From NCBI GenBank assembly GCA_003049465.1, contig PYSS01000027.1, forward strand, positions 115,842 to 179,841: a stretch of DNA of 64,000 bases, in the 5' to 3' direction. Source of the stretch: Magnaporthiopsis rhizophila. Its lineage: Eukaryota; Ascomycota; Sordariomycetes; Magnaporthales; Magnaporthaceae. Below, in pieces: positions 11,682 to 22,315 of the stretch. The translations under genes and the position numbers were made by a program. The notes under the pieces are model-generated. The model saw nothing but the letters and a program-made list of their open reading frames with translations. It had not been told where the DNA came from and searched no databases. Positions within the stretch are counted from its first letter, which is position 1, and every line of letters starts with the position of its first letter.

Positions 11682-13799
11682 TTCCCGCCCATCGACCGAC
11701 CCGAAGCCGGACGCAGTATAGATCGAGGCTAAGGGCTATATGCAGTATTGAGCATTGAGATATATAATTGAAGAAAAGCGGTGGCGCGAAGGTAGTACTT
11801 TTCGACGTACGAGGGAGGTCGGTGCAGGAGTCACGCAGGCCTGGGGCGCCCAATGGTTCAGGCCCAGCGTGGAGGAGAGACGCAGGCGAGATTCATGGCT
11901 GCATCTGTTCAGGGCGGGCGTCGCAGGATCGGGGGCTTTCACCGATTGGGAATGGCGACAGGGGAGAAAAAAAAAAAGAACGCCGTCGTGCGAGGAGGGA
12001 CGCCACTAGCCGTTTTTCCGACATGCACGAGCAGCGCGAAACCCGACCTAGCTGGGTAGGAATAAATTAAGTAGGTGAGCAGGATCTAATGTGCCTAGAT
12101 GTGGCCAAGCGCAGCAGAAGACAGGCAGACGAGGATGAACCAGTCACGTCACCACAAGAGATTTCGCCAGGTGTCCACTCGGCCCATCGCTCACCGACCT
12201 CGGCTTGCTTCTCCAGCAGTGCATTTTACCTACAGATCGCACACAGGCGCAAGCCGTCGACGGACTATTCCGGCAAGATCAGCGAGAGGGCCCAACGCCC
12301 GGACACGCGAGTTCTGGCCCCTCCTTGTTGATGGAGAGGCGGATGAACCGCTGTCGAACCAAGCCCCAGTTTCGATCGGTTGACGTGGAGCTCTGGGCGG
12401 TTAGATCTCTCTGTGTGGAGAGGAAGGAGGGGGAGCAGGATGGGGCGAGGGGGAGGCGTTCGCTGCAACGGCGCGGCAGCGTCCCTTCCTTCTCCTCGGC
12501 CACGCTATTTCCGTTGGCTGGGAGAAAAATGCCATTTGGCGCCCGACGGCTGGCCAGCAGATGGGATTGGCAGTTGGTGGTCGAGTGGAAAACGGCTGGG
12601 GCTACTGGTTGTGCTATAATTGGTGCGATTACTGCCGACACGAGCTTGTGCTGCAGCCCAGCCGTGGGCTGTGGGGAACATACCTAGCGAAAGAGCCAGG
12701 TTCCTGCCCGGCTTTTAGACCTGCCCTCGTGTTTGCCAGCCCCCCTGGGTTATCTACCCCTGCATCCGGCTTTCTAACCGGCCACGATAATCTCAAGGTT
12801 CAATGAGCCCAGTGGTTGCGAATAATCGACGTCAGAGACCCCGCCCCAAAACGGTTTCCCCGCGAGAGCCCGTGCCATCTTTCCTTCGGCGATTGCCCCG
12901 TGCTGATTTTGGGTTCGAGCCCGGGGCTCTCCCCGGCGAAAATGGAGGGGCAGCGGAAGCCGTTGAAAAACCCCTCATGGCCTGGCGCTTGAAAGAAGCT
13001 TCGTGACATGTGTCAGCAGCGTGGCACTGCGGGTGGCCCAGTGCGTAACAGGGAGGCTCCGGGCGGCCGCGATCGCTCAGGATGCCCGTTCCACGGCCAG
13101 CGCGTTCGACCGTCACTCGTTGTCGGAAACACGGTGTACTGTAAAACGATACCACCTGGTGTACCGATATTTTCTCGGTCTGACGCGCATCTGTGGTTGG
13201 AACCGGACCGGATTCCCGGACTCTCGGGCCCTTGTCCACTCCCGACCGTCTGTATCGTGGTTCTTGTGACGTTCTCTTGTAGGAACAAAGAAAACAATTG
13301 CCTCGGTACGTCCCACGGTACTTGTCGCTTAACAAAAAGGCCGCCACTCAACAAAGAGGCCGTCAAACCTAGGGCTTCATCACCCTGCCACCAATTCGTC
13401 ACCAAGCACCGACATCGCCACCAAGGCAACGTATTTTATCAGAGAAACATGGTAAGGCAAAAGTTGGCTGTAACCCACGGTCGGGAGGCTGGGGCGGTGA
13501 GATGCGCGTTTTAACACGCCATCGTGTAACGTCGTCAGGTTTGCGCCCGGGTTCATTTCGAGGACAGACAGTGAATGACAGAGCGTCGGGCAAATTTGCA
13601 AACGAGCGTGAGGGTATGGCAAGAAAAAGAAAGTCGCTGGAGAGAAGCAGACCTGATACAGAGGAATGCGTCAATCTATATTCGGGTGATGTCTGTCGTA
13701 CATAAGCGGTATCGCTATGATCAGATAGTTAAGAAAAGTGCCAGACTGGTAGATGTGAGATGTGCGAAACGCTAAAATATGAGATTCCCAGACCAATGC
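11682..13799. other. 2.1-kb intergenic region
   Basis: Upstream of the membrane-protein gene and downstream of the XLF stop. Open frames exist on both strands but have mixed codon use and no recognisable motif. A GGGTTCGAGCCC stretch near 12911 resembles a tRNA T-arm but lacks the rest of a tRNA. Confidence 0.6.
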
Positions 13800-15593
13800 T
13801 TAAAACTTCCTCTTCTTCTTGGCCGGGCCCTGGGCGGCCTTCTTCGCAAGCTGCTCTTGGAGCTCCCGGTGTCGACGCGCCGCCCGCTCCTCCGATGTCT
13901 CGCGAGGCGGCGGCGGGGCAGCGGGTTCCTCCGATGCCCTCGCCTTTACCGCCCTCCCACGTCTCCCGTCGTCGTCGCCGCCGTCGCCGTCCATGGCCTC
14001 ATTCCTAGGGGCCCCTTGCGTCATGCCCGCGGCAGCCTTGCCGATCTTACCCATCCGCCTGGCAGGGCGCGTCTTGGCCGCTGCGGGCCCGTCGTCTTCT
14101 TCGGCGGTGGCGGTGGTTGACGACTCTGGGGGTTTTTCCGACCCGCGGTCGTCCTTTGCCCTCGCTGTTGGGCTCTTGGAGTTCGCTTTGGCAGCGGCGC
14201 CGATGCGACCCATCCTCCCTCTGGTCGGTTTTGGCTTCGGAGGAGAGACTTCGGCTACTTCTGACTCTTCGGCGTCCGAGGCCGTTTTTGACCCGGAGCC
14301 GTCCTTTGCCGCCGTCTTAGGGCGGGAGTGAGGTGGTTCCGCTGCCTCATCTTCAGATGCCGTTTCGGCCTCCGGATCGGGCTGCGGTTCTGGCTCAGGC
14401 TCCCTTCTTCTTCCGATGGCTCCCATGCGCTTCTTCGGCCTGGTCGGTGTTGTCACCACCCTTGGCGGTGGGTTGCTATCGGGGATCTGCGTTTCGCCCT
14501 CCCCGCCGCTGTCTGTGGACTCGTCGTCGACGGCCGGCGGTGCGTGATTCTTGGCCTCTTCTGCTTTGCGAGCAGACAGTAGATGCGGTGGTGTTGCCTG
14601 AACCTCGAAATCGTCGTCGTCGTCATCACCACTTGGACGTCTTTCGCTCGGCGGTGGCGTTTTTCTCGACGAGGAGGTCTTATTTCTCTGAACGAGACGG
14701 ATTTTATCCCCGGATGCCTCTTGTATCTCGTTCCACCAGTTGTCGAGCGCAGGCCACTCCTGGTACTCCAGCGAGGGATGGCGTTGGAGAGCCGGTTCGA
14801 AGACGCTGTCCATCAGATCTTTGACATCGCGCGCCGCAACAGGCCCCTTTATGCGACTGTTTCCCGGCCCTTCCTCCTCGCCGTCGCGACCGTCGCCGTC
14901 GCCCCTGAACTTTCTTTTGAAGCCAGCCGCGTCAAAGGGCGCCAGGCCTTTCACGCGGGCCTCGGCGACGGCGCGCGTGATCTTCCTCTTGCCGGTGTTG
15001 ACCAGGGCGCTGAAGACGTGCTCCATGCGGGCGCCGGTGCTCTCCAGCTTGTCGACGACGCGCGATATGACACCGTCCTTCTCGCGTATGACTCCCAGCA
15101 GCGCCTCGACCTCCTGCGAGCGGGTCAGGTGGGCCTGCACCAGGGGCAGGACCAGGTCCGCCACGAGCGCCGACGGCCCGCCGTGCTTTAGGCGGACGGG
15201 CCACTTGAGCGGCCTGAAGCCGGCGGGCAGGATGCACGTAACCTCGAGCAGCAAATCTGCAGGCGCGGCGCCGCCGGGCGGGGCGGTGGACGATAGGGCC
15301 AGGCTGGTGTCGGCATGGTTTGGGCAGTCCGGGTCGAAGGCGGCTTCGATCCAGCGCAGCAGCTCTTTGAAGTTCTCCGGGTCGTCGCTGGGGTCGATGC
15401 TGGTGTTCTCCTGCAGGCAGCGGAGCAGGATAGCCTTACGATCCAAGCTCTCGCGCCAGACGTTGGCGAGGTCTGTGAGGTGCACCGAGTAGGAGACGGG
15501 CGTCGTGCTGAAGGAGGCCGACACCAGCAGGTTTGGAATGCTGCGGTGTGAGACCGGAAACGGCCGCCACGAAGGGCGGGCTTCCGCCGCCAT
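13800..15593 (-). CDS. XLF/Nej1-like non-homologous end-joining factor
   Basis: 597 residues, no intron. The N-terminal head (about 1-140) has the XLF pattern: SWRPFPVS, LLVSASFS, VSYSVHLTDLANVWRESLDR, then SIDPSDDPENFKELLRWIEAAF. A predicted coiled-coil stalk follows (about 145-215). XLF bridges XRCC4/Lif1-ligase IV complexes and Ku at double-strand breaks in the nucleus. The remaining 370 residues are an acidic/Ser/Pro-rich disordered tail that holds three copies of a short basic motif (RMGAIG at 389-394, RMGRIG at 460-465, RMGKIG at 513-518). It ends in AKKKRKF, which resembles the basic C-terminal Ku-binding/nuclear localisation tip of XLF proteins. The tail is much longer than in animal XLF (about 300 residues). 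The family call rests on head-domain pattern recognition. Confidence 0.82.
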   Translation of the reverse strand: MAAEARPSWRPFPVSHRSIPNLLVSASFSTTPVSYSVHLTDLANVWRESLDRKAILLRCLQENTSIDPSDDPENFKELLRWIEAAFDPDCPNHADTSLALSSTAPPGGAAPADLLLEVTCILPAGFRPLKWPVRLKHGGPSALVADLVLPLVQAHLTRSQEVEALLGVIREKDGVISRVVDKLESTGARMEHVFSALVNTGKRKITRAVAEARVKGLAPFDAAGFKRKFRGDGDGRDGEEEGPGNSRIKGPVAARDVKDLMDSVFEPALQRHPSLEYQEWPALDNWWNEIQEASGDKIRLVQRNKTSSSRKTPPPSERRPSGDDDDDDFEVQATPPHLLSARKAEEAKNHAPPAVDDESTDSGGEGETQIPDSNPPPRVVTTPTRPKKRMGAIGRRREPEPEPQPDPEAETASEDEAAEPPHSRPKTAAKDGSGSKTASDAEESEVAEVSPPKPKPTRGRMGRIGAAAKANSKSPTARAKDDRGSEKPPESSTTATAEEDDGPAAAKTRPARRMGKIGKAAAGMTQGAPRNEAMDGDGGDDDGRRGRAVKARASEEPAAPPPPRETSEERAARRHRELQEQLAKKAAQGPAKKKRKF

Positions 15594-16106
15594 TTTGTCG
15601 GGCTTGGTCTCGTGCTAGCCGAGGGCCGGGTCAAGGCTCCATTGATATGAGGAATGCGGGTGGTTAGCACGTGCAGAAGGAGGTGATGCGGGGAAGGCGG
15701 TATGATGTCAAAGCAAAATGCATCCGACGGCGCGGAAAGTTCAAGGTGCCCGGGAAAATGCCCGTTTCGCGCACAGAACGCGGTTTGGACTAGCCTGTTT
15801 ACTGGTGCCCGTCCAATGCGCGGCCATCTTCAGCGCGACACAGGCAGAAGCTTGGCGTGATCGTCGCCGCATCACGTGCCGCAGGCAACACTCGACTTCC
15901 CCTGGCGACCTTCCATATTGATAAGAAAAGAGTATGGTAAACAACGAGCGACAGATAGTACAAGGTCTATATACAGGAACCCCATTACCCAAACCCCATT
16001 CCTTTAATCATTGGTAACCGTACCGCCCTCCCAATTGTATGTGGCGAAATAACGAGCGTAACGAGCAGAGTGCATACTCTCCCTCTCCCAAATCATCAAA
16101 TTTTAT
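15594..16106. other. Intergenic, XLF promoter
   Basis: About 0.5 kb between the XLF start and the protease stop, both genes reading leftward. No supported coding frame. Confidence 0.6.
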
Positions 16107-17420
16107 TTACAAATCCTTAACAGCAAAACCAATCCTAGGGGTGTCCTGCGCCGGCCGGGCATCCTCAAAGATCACGTAGGCGGCCTTGATGGCCGCGGCT
16201 CCCAGGATGGACATGGGCTCCCCCGCGAACTCGAGGGATTTCTGCACGGCGCCGAAGCACTCCCTCTTGGTCTCGTCCCTGGGTGAAAAGTTGATGTAGC
16301 TGCCGGGGACGGTGAGGATCTTGTTGATGCCGCCGAAGAGGCCGGCCCCGTTGACGCCGAGAGACAGGTCGGGCAGGGCCGCGTCGCAAGGGAAGACGTA
16401 GCCGCCCGCAGGGGCGTCGTAGTGCGAGCCTTTCACCTGGGCGTAGTAGTCTTCGACGAGCTTCTTGTCCACGTACATGAGGGACGTGCCCGTGTCCACG
16501 AGGGCGTCGAAGCGCCTCTTCGTGAAGGAGGCGCTCTTGCCGATGGCGTAGCCGGCCAGGGTGATGTTCCAGTCCGAGAAAGCCCCGTTCCTGATGGGGT
16601 ACGGGTTGACGGGGACGTAGATGACCTTGCCCTTGTGGCGGTTCGGCGGCACGACGCCAAAGTCGTAAAAGCCCGACTTGCCGGCCTTGAGGTCGGCGGC
16701 GAAGAAGGGCTCGCGGAGCGACGGCAACACGGTCTGGAAGAAGTTCTTGGGGCGCGGTGCGTCGAGGGGACTCGTGGAGCCAAAGTCCAGCAGACTGAGG
16801 CCCATGATGCCGTCATAGGGGCTATTGAGAAATCCGTCGGATGCGTTGGTGGCCGGCAGCACGGCCTGGTTCTTCACGACGACGCCGTCGGCGACCTTGA
16901 CGACGTCCCTATAGGCGGTGTCGCCGGACCCCCAGTCGCCGCCGACGTACCTCTGGGCCCACGTGATGTCGGGTATCTTGGTCGCGGTCGAGCTCTTGGA
17001 GGGGTCGTATATGGCGTGCCCTCCGGCCTCGAGGCCGGTCGAGAAGGCCCAGAGGTCCGAGGAGCCCGTGTCGAGCTGGACGCGCACCGTCTGGGGCGGG
17101 GTGCCGATCTGGATGGGCGTGAGCCACTCGGTGTCATGGCGCGAGTCGGCTGATGGGGCGGTTCCCTGCTGCTTTCCCTGCCTCCTACCGAGCTTGCTGC
17201 CGCCGCCCTTGACTGCGGCGGCTAGTGCGGGGGGAACGTCGGCGCCGTAGCGGAGGTGTGTCATGTAGACGGACATGGGACCGCTCTTGACCCGACGCCT
17301 GATGTTCTCAGCTTGAAGGGTGAAGCCACCGGCATCGGGCCGCCCCTTCGCCACCGGGTTGGCGACGGCGGCGGCGCTCAAGGTCACGGCCATGACGAGG
17401 ATGTGGGCGAAACAAGGCAT
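16107..17420 (-). CDS. Secreted pepsin-like aspartic endopeptidase (family A1)
   Basis: 437-residue preproenzyme, intronless. The ATG at 17420 gives a signal peptide (MPCFAHILVMAVTLSAAAVA). A propeptide follows, ending near a basic site (LGRRQGK, about residue 80), then the mature domain from HDTEWLTPIQIGTPPQ. Both catalytic aspartates are visible: LDTGSSD (Asp about 117) and LVDTGTS (Asp about 309). A flap tyrosine is likely in QRYVGGDWGSGD. YDGIMGL and the C-terminal half CFGAVQKS...ILGAAAIKAAYVIF match the fungal secreted pepsin fold. An upstream extension to 17495 would spoil the signal peptide, so it is rejected. The gene is divergent from the secreted lectin-like gene, sharing about 1 kb of upstream DNA. 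A TATAAA lies about 95 bp upstream of the ATG. It probably acts in extracellular protein digestion. Confidence 0.93.
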   Translation of the reverse strand: MPCFAHILVMAVTLSAAAVANPVAKGRPDAGGFTLQAENIRRRVKSGPMSVYMTHLRYGADVPPALAAAVKGGGSKLGRRQGKQQGTAPSADSRHDTEWLTPIQIGTPPQTVRVQLDTGSSDLWAFSTGLEAGGHAIYDPSKSSTATKIPDITWAQRYVGGDWGSGDTAYRDVVKVADGVVVKNQAVLPATNASDGFLNSPYDGIMGLSLLDFGSTSPLDAPRPKNFFQTVLPSLREPFFAADLKAGKSGFYDFGVVPPNRHKGKVIYVPVNPYPIRNGAFSDWNITLAGYAIGKSASFTKRRFDALVDTGTSLMYVDKKLVEDYYAQVKGSHYDAPAGGYVFPCDAALPDLSLGVNGAGLFGGINKILTVPGSYINFSPRDETKRECFGAVQKSLEFAGEPMSILGAAAIKAAYVIFEDARPAQDTPRIGFAVKDL

Positions 17421-18428
17421 TATGGTGACTGTTAAGTGCGTTTCTGAAAGAGAGGCGAGGCACTGGTGGAAGAAAGAGGGACTGGCCTTTGTCAAACTCT
17501 TCCGGGAGAAGATGCTTTATAGATCTGGCCGCCGACCCAGCCAACTGGGACCTTTGGCCCGGACAGACCGGACGCGATCGACATACTGCGACTGCAACGG
17601 CGGCGGTGGACAAGGGATAGCCATTTCTCCATGTGCCTGCTACCTTGGAATACGATTGTTCGTATCAGGGGCCAGCCATATTCGTTAATTAAACATGGTA
17701 TCGCCAGACCGGCCCAGTGGCTCTCTTTCGGCCATCTGGGAGGGACCCCCCGAGTTCGTCAGGTGCCTGGCGCCGAAACAGGAGTAGGTATCCAGAACTT
17801 ATCCCTTGTGGGACCTCGAATGGGAGAGGCTGGCCTGACAAGAGCGCAGTTATCCAATATCACTACTCCATCTATCCATCACCTCCGCTGAGCAGCAGGC
17901 GGATCCAGTGCCTATCAAACAACCGGACTTTCCGGATTTCCAAATGTCGCTTCAGGCATATTCGCCGGCTTTTATATACATGGAATTCCCAGATACCTGT
18001 TCGCCATTACTCGCGGCCGACTAGGATGACGACGCTTTGCTGCCCCTGAATTCGGCTCTTGGGATGCAGCGGGAATCTAGCGAAGACGAGGTATACCCCG
18101 GAAAACGTGTCATCTCATGTTACGGTCTTATGCACATGGAACAGTGCCTCAAAGGGCGGGCTAGAGTAAATTTTATACCGTGGCGGGGAACGCACGCCAC
18201 CAAAGTCTCAACTCGTAAAACCCAGGCTGTTGTTTCAAGCCGGGGTAACGCTGTCATCCACAGCCGTATCTCCGGAACGGACAACCCAAAATCACATAGC
18301 GGTAGGGCAGAATGACAGCACCCCTTGGCAACATCAGATCAGACGGTCAGGGACCAGTTCCTAGCCTCGGAATTTTGACCCCTACCCACGCAGAACTTAA
18401 CCCCCCACGCCTGCTGATCCCGGCCACT
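17421..18428. other. Divergent intergenic region of two secreted-protein genes
   Basis: About 1 kb between the leftward protease and the rightward lectin-like gene. No coding frame is convincing. It should contain both promoters. Confidence 0.6.
17516..17521 (-). promoter_or_regulatory. Probable TATA box of the aspartic protease gene
   Basis: TATAAA on the minus strand, about 95 bp before the protease ATG at 17420, which fits a core promoter and short leader. Confidence 0.45.
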
Positions 18429-19796
18429 ATGCGGCTTCCAATATGGGTTGCCCTATGGGGCCTACAGGTGGCCGCAGGACCCCTTAGCCCCAACCACCGG
18501 AACCTCGCCGGACGCGCCGCCGTCGGGACGACAGCCGACGTCAGCCCGACGGGCGGCGTCTGCCTCATGCAGTGGTACACGCCAGGCAGCGGCGTCAACA
18601 ACGTGCGCAGCTACCACACGCGCAGCGACGGCAGCATCGTCGAGTCTCGCCGGCGCGAGGACGGGTCCTGGGACTCTACGGCCATCGTGCTCAAAGATCA
18701 GTGGGGTTGGAGCGGGAACGCGAGTGACGTGCGAGCGTGGGTTGGTGGCCCGCTCGCGTGCGCAGGCGAGGCGGTGGGGGATGGGCTCGACGACGTCCAG
18801 ATCCGGCTGTTCTACCAACATGTTGAGGAAGAGGGCGGGCTGATCAAGCTGCACTCTATCGTGTGGAAGAACGACGTCGGATGGTGCGTTGAATCTGCCC
18901 CGAACACTTCAAGGGCAAGATAGATAACTAATCCTAAACGCCCCGCAAACAGGAGACCAGACGAAGCCTTCAATAGGCTTTTCGGGAGACCCGCCTCAGC
19001 CGGCGCAGCCATCAAGTGGGTAGACCCCAAGACCAGGGACGTCGACTGGCGGCTCTACTACGTGCTCTATGACAGGCTGCAGTACGGCACGGCGCGCGTG
19101 CGCGCCCACGTGCACGAAGCCGTGCTGCGCACACGCGGCGGCGGCGGCGGCGACGCCGAGGTCCTAGCCTGGCAGCACGGCAGCGACAACAAGCCCGTGG
19201 CGGAGCTGGTCGTGCGACCGGGGCGCGCCGCTTCCGTGGCCGCGGCGTGCATGCGCGGCGGGCGGCACATTTCGCTGGTGGCGTGGACGCTGCGGACGGA
19301 CCCCGGAGCCGCCCGCGGCAGCAGACGGCCGGCCGCGATCCAGGAGACGCGGTGGACGGCCGAGACGGGCCGGTGGACGTCGCGCGCGCAGACGCTGGTC
19401 GGCTCCGGCTTCTCCGACGTCGGCGCCGTGGCCGTGGCGCCGTACCGCGAGCGCGCCAGCGGCCGCGACGTGCTGCTGACCGTGGTCAGGAACCACGAGC
19501 CGTACGACGTCAACGCCAATACGGCCGTGCAGCAGCTCGTGTCGGTCGGCGACATGTGGCAGGAGCTGATGATGCCGCCGCCGCGCTGGCTGGCCGCCGA
19601 GGGCAGCATGGCGGCCGCCGCGTGGCTGAAGGAGGGCGGGAATGAGGAGGAGCTGCAGATTATGCTTCATTACGCTGCATGTGACGGGCCTGATGGCGCC
19701 GATGACGGAAACGCGTGCAACTTCACCATCAGGGAGGCGCAGAGGAACACGGAGAACGTGAATGGGTGGATCAAGGGGCCTCTGGTGTCGACCTAG
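18429..19796 (+). CDS. Secreted protein with fucose-lectin-like propeller features
   Basis: 432 residues in two exons, 18429-18883 and 18953-19796. The 69-bp intron has donor GTGCGT, branch CTAATCC and acceptor AACAG; phase 2 joining restores tryptophan. The signal peptide is MRLPIWVALWGLQVAAG. Early sequence such as CLMQWYTPGSGVNNVRSY, HTRSDGSIVESRREDGSW and a Trp/Asp/Gly-rich repeating style (WGWSG, IVWKNDVGW, YVLYDRLQYG, LVAWTLRTD, VAPYRER) recalls six-bladed fungal fucose-specific lectins. The protein is longer than those (about 310 residues) and no complete blade repeat can be aligned by eye, so lectin activity is an inference. It is flanked by a secreted protease and a secreted oxidoreductase. 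The alternative is a secreted propeller of unknown ligand. Confidence 0.72.
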
Positions 19797-19887
19797 CTCC
19801 CCAGGCATCGACAACCTGTTTATATAGTGTCACTAATAGCTAATGTTATAACCATTCTGACAGCTACTGCAAGCTTTTATGAAGAGA

Positions 19888-19975
19888 GTGTATGTGTGAG
19901 TGAGTGAGTGTGTGTGTGTGTGTGTGTGTGTGTTGAGTGTGTGAGTGCGTGTGTGAGTGAGTGTGTGCATGTGTG
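19888..19975. repeat. (GT/GAGT)n low-complexity tract
   Basis: About 88 bp of GT and GAGT units lie between the convergent stops of the lectin-like gene (19796) and the FAD oxidoreductase (19996). It probably falls in the 3' UTR of one or both. Confidence 0.85.
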
Positions 19976-19995
19976 AAGGATACACGCGGTCTCGC

Positions 19996-21460
19996 TTACT
20001 CCCACGCCCGCTCGGACCGGAGCGCCTTGGGGAACCACTCCGGCACGCTGCCCTCGATCATCATGTGCACGAGGGCCTCGGAGCTGCGCGAGGCCCGGGC
20101 CATGCCCTGGCCGTTCATGCAGACCGTGGCCCACAGGCCGTCCTCGCCGGGCACGCCGCCGACCAGGGACAGGCCGCCCGGGGTGTCGCAACAGATGCCC
20201 GTCCAGTGCGCCAGCACCTCGGTGGTCTCGCCCCAGTTCTTGTGGCCGTATATGACGCGGCCGACGGCGGCCAGGTGCGACGCGATATCAGGATTGAGGA
20301 CCGCGTCGTCGGTCACGTTGAGCTCGCGCGACGGCGAGAACTTCTTGCCGCCCCCGATCACCACATCGCCCTCCCCCGGCGTCCCCGGCGGCCGCACCAT
20401 GATGTACTCGCTGCCGCTGTGCAGGCCCGGGTACCACGCACTGTGCGAGAACACGGCCTTGTCGGCCGCGTACGCCTCCAGGTGCACCGCCGCGACATGG
20501 TGCCGGTCCGGCGTGAGGAACCCGGTGCGAGCGAAGCCCCGGTGCAGCGCGGGCGTGTAGGCGTTGGTCGCGAGCACCACCTTGTTGCCCTTGACCGCGC
20601 CCCTGTCGGTGCGCACCTCCCACCGGCTGGCCCCATCCCAGTCGCCGGCGATCTGGTTCAGGCCAGAGCCGTCGTGTGCGTCTGCAGGTTCAAGCCCTTG
20701 TCCAGCGCGAGCTCGAGCATGGCGCAGACGGTAAGGTAAGGGTTGTTCATGCTGCCGCGCGACGTGACGGCGCCCAGGATCTCGGGCCAGCCCAGGTGCT
20801 CCCTGGCCACCTGGCCGGCATAAACGGTGCGGGTGCTGTTTTGCGGCACGTCGCGGGGCCTGCGGCGCTTCAGCTCGTTCTGGGCGTCGACGGTGGCCAC
20901 GGCGTTCTCGAAGGCCTCCTTGGTCCAGTACAGGTCCGCGCTCTCCACCTCGGCGAAACCGCTGCTGACGTTGTGGGCGCGGACAAAGTCGCGCAGCTCG
21001 TCGACGCTCTCCTGCTCCAGGCGCCCGATCCGGATAGCCTCGTCCTCGCCGTACGCGGCCGTCCACTTCCGCACCAGCCCCCAGCTGTCCGCCCTGACGT
21101 GCCCGCCGTTGCGCCCCGTCGCGCCCGACGCGGCGCCGCGGGCCTCGAGCATCAGGACGGAGAGGGATGGGTCTCGCGACAGCAGCTTGTAGTCGACGGT
21201 CGTGCCCGAAACGCCGGAGCCGATAATAACATAGTCAAAGGTCTGTGAGGTCGGCAGCTCTGGGTTGTGCGTAGGTCGGCGATGCGGTGCGGCGGCATCT
21301 GCCAGTAGGGCGTGGTTGGGTTGGGCTGAGGGCCGCCCGGGAGGAGTGGCTGCTGGTCGCTAGCTTGGCTGGGCCGAGGCCGAGGCTCCGAGGGAACAGC
21401 GACCGAGCAGGCCGTCCCCGCAAGGGAGATGATGACGGTGAGTTTTGATAGTTGCCACAT
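19996..21460 (-). pseudogene. Secreted FAD-dependent oxidoreductase (DAO family), two frame breaks
   Basis: It reads leftward from 21460 in three frames. The N-terminus has a signal-like segment (MWQLSKLTVIISLAGTACSVA) and the family lead-in NPTTPYWQMPPHRIADLRTTQ. A one-base frame break near 21260 leads into FDYVIIGSGVSG (Rossmann GxGxxG), MLEARGAASGATGRNGGH and LNLQTHTTAL. A second one-base break near 20663 leads into VVLATNAYTPALHRGF, VVIGGGKKF and GICCDTPGGLSLVGGVPGEDG, with a normal C-terminus at 19996. Joined, it matches fungal D-amino-acid/glycine-oxidase-like enzymes that oxidise amines with FAD; the substrate is unknown. Both breaks are single missing bases at short G/C runs, so sequencing error is as likely as true inactivation. 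Everything else is intact. A TATATAA lies upstream at 21551-21545. Confidence 0.78.
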
Positions 21461-22315
21461 TGTTCAAGCCTTTATGGTCGTTTAGCGAGGGGAGAGCAGA
21501 TAGCAGGAGACAGATGCCGTGACGTTCCTAGGAGACAAACACCGTTATATACCGTATCACCTGGTAGGGACACCATATCACTGTTCTTCCCCATCCCGTC
21601 GCCAGGGGATGGGCACTAGGTCGGGGCGGGCCCGGGAAGGCTCCCCCGCCTCCCGCCTGCCGCCGATATATCACCGACCGCCAAGGCACTCCCCGCCCCA
21701 AACTCCGCCCCGGCCGCGATGGCGAGGTCGAGTTGCAAGGTTAAAGGTGGTTGGGTCGCCATCGTGGAACCGATGCTGCTTCAGCGCCAGATGCTTGCCC
21801 AACTAGGCAGTCTTTTTGATGTTTGTTTTTAGGTCGTGTCAAAACTGCACGTGTCTCCATCGGGAAACGAAACAGCCGTGAGATGGCACATGGCTCGAGC
21901 TCCCGTCAGCCGTCAAGCACAACAAATGATCTTAACCCGACACCCTTCTGTTGGCCAAATTGTATCTACATCTCTATACCTTCCCAGGCATTCAGATGTG
22001 CTAATTCCGTGTTCCGCAGTCAAAACAATCATCCCATATTGGATCAGCCACCCGCCACACAACTCCTCCACCACCGTCAGCACAGCGCCCACCCACTCAT
22101 CGCGAAACGCCTGAATGTGGTCCAAAAGGGTCATCTTGGCAGCAGGATGGATCTCACGTCACGTGTTGTCGAGATGCATCGACGAACCATGGAGCATCTC
22201 GCCAGCCTCAGCAGCGGGCACGCCGCTGGGCCATCTGCTCTGACTCGGCTTGCCTAGGCAGTGTCTCGCTTCCTATTCTCGTCAGCCGCCGTCTTGCTCC
22301 GCGGCGCCCCTCGAG
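21461..22315. other. Divergent promoter region (oxidoreductase / GT90)
   Basis: About 0.85 kb with no supported coding frame. It separates the leftward oxidoreductase from the rightward glycosyltransferase. Confidence 0.6.
21545..21551 (-). promoter_or_regulatory. Probable TATA box of the oxidoreductase gene
   Basis: TATATAA on the minus strand, about 85-90 bp upstream of the ATG at 21460. Confidence 0.4.

Noticed and set aside
12890..12960. tRNA-like T-arm (GGGTTCGAGCCC)
   Set aside because: No matching acceptor stem, D-arm or anticodon arm within 80 bases on either side, and T-stem pairing is poor.
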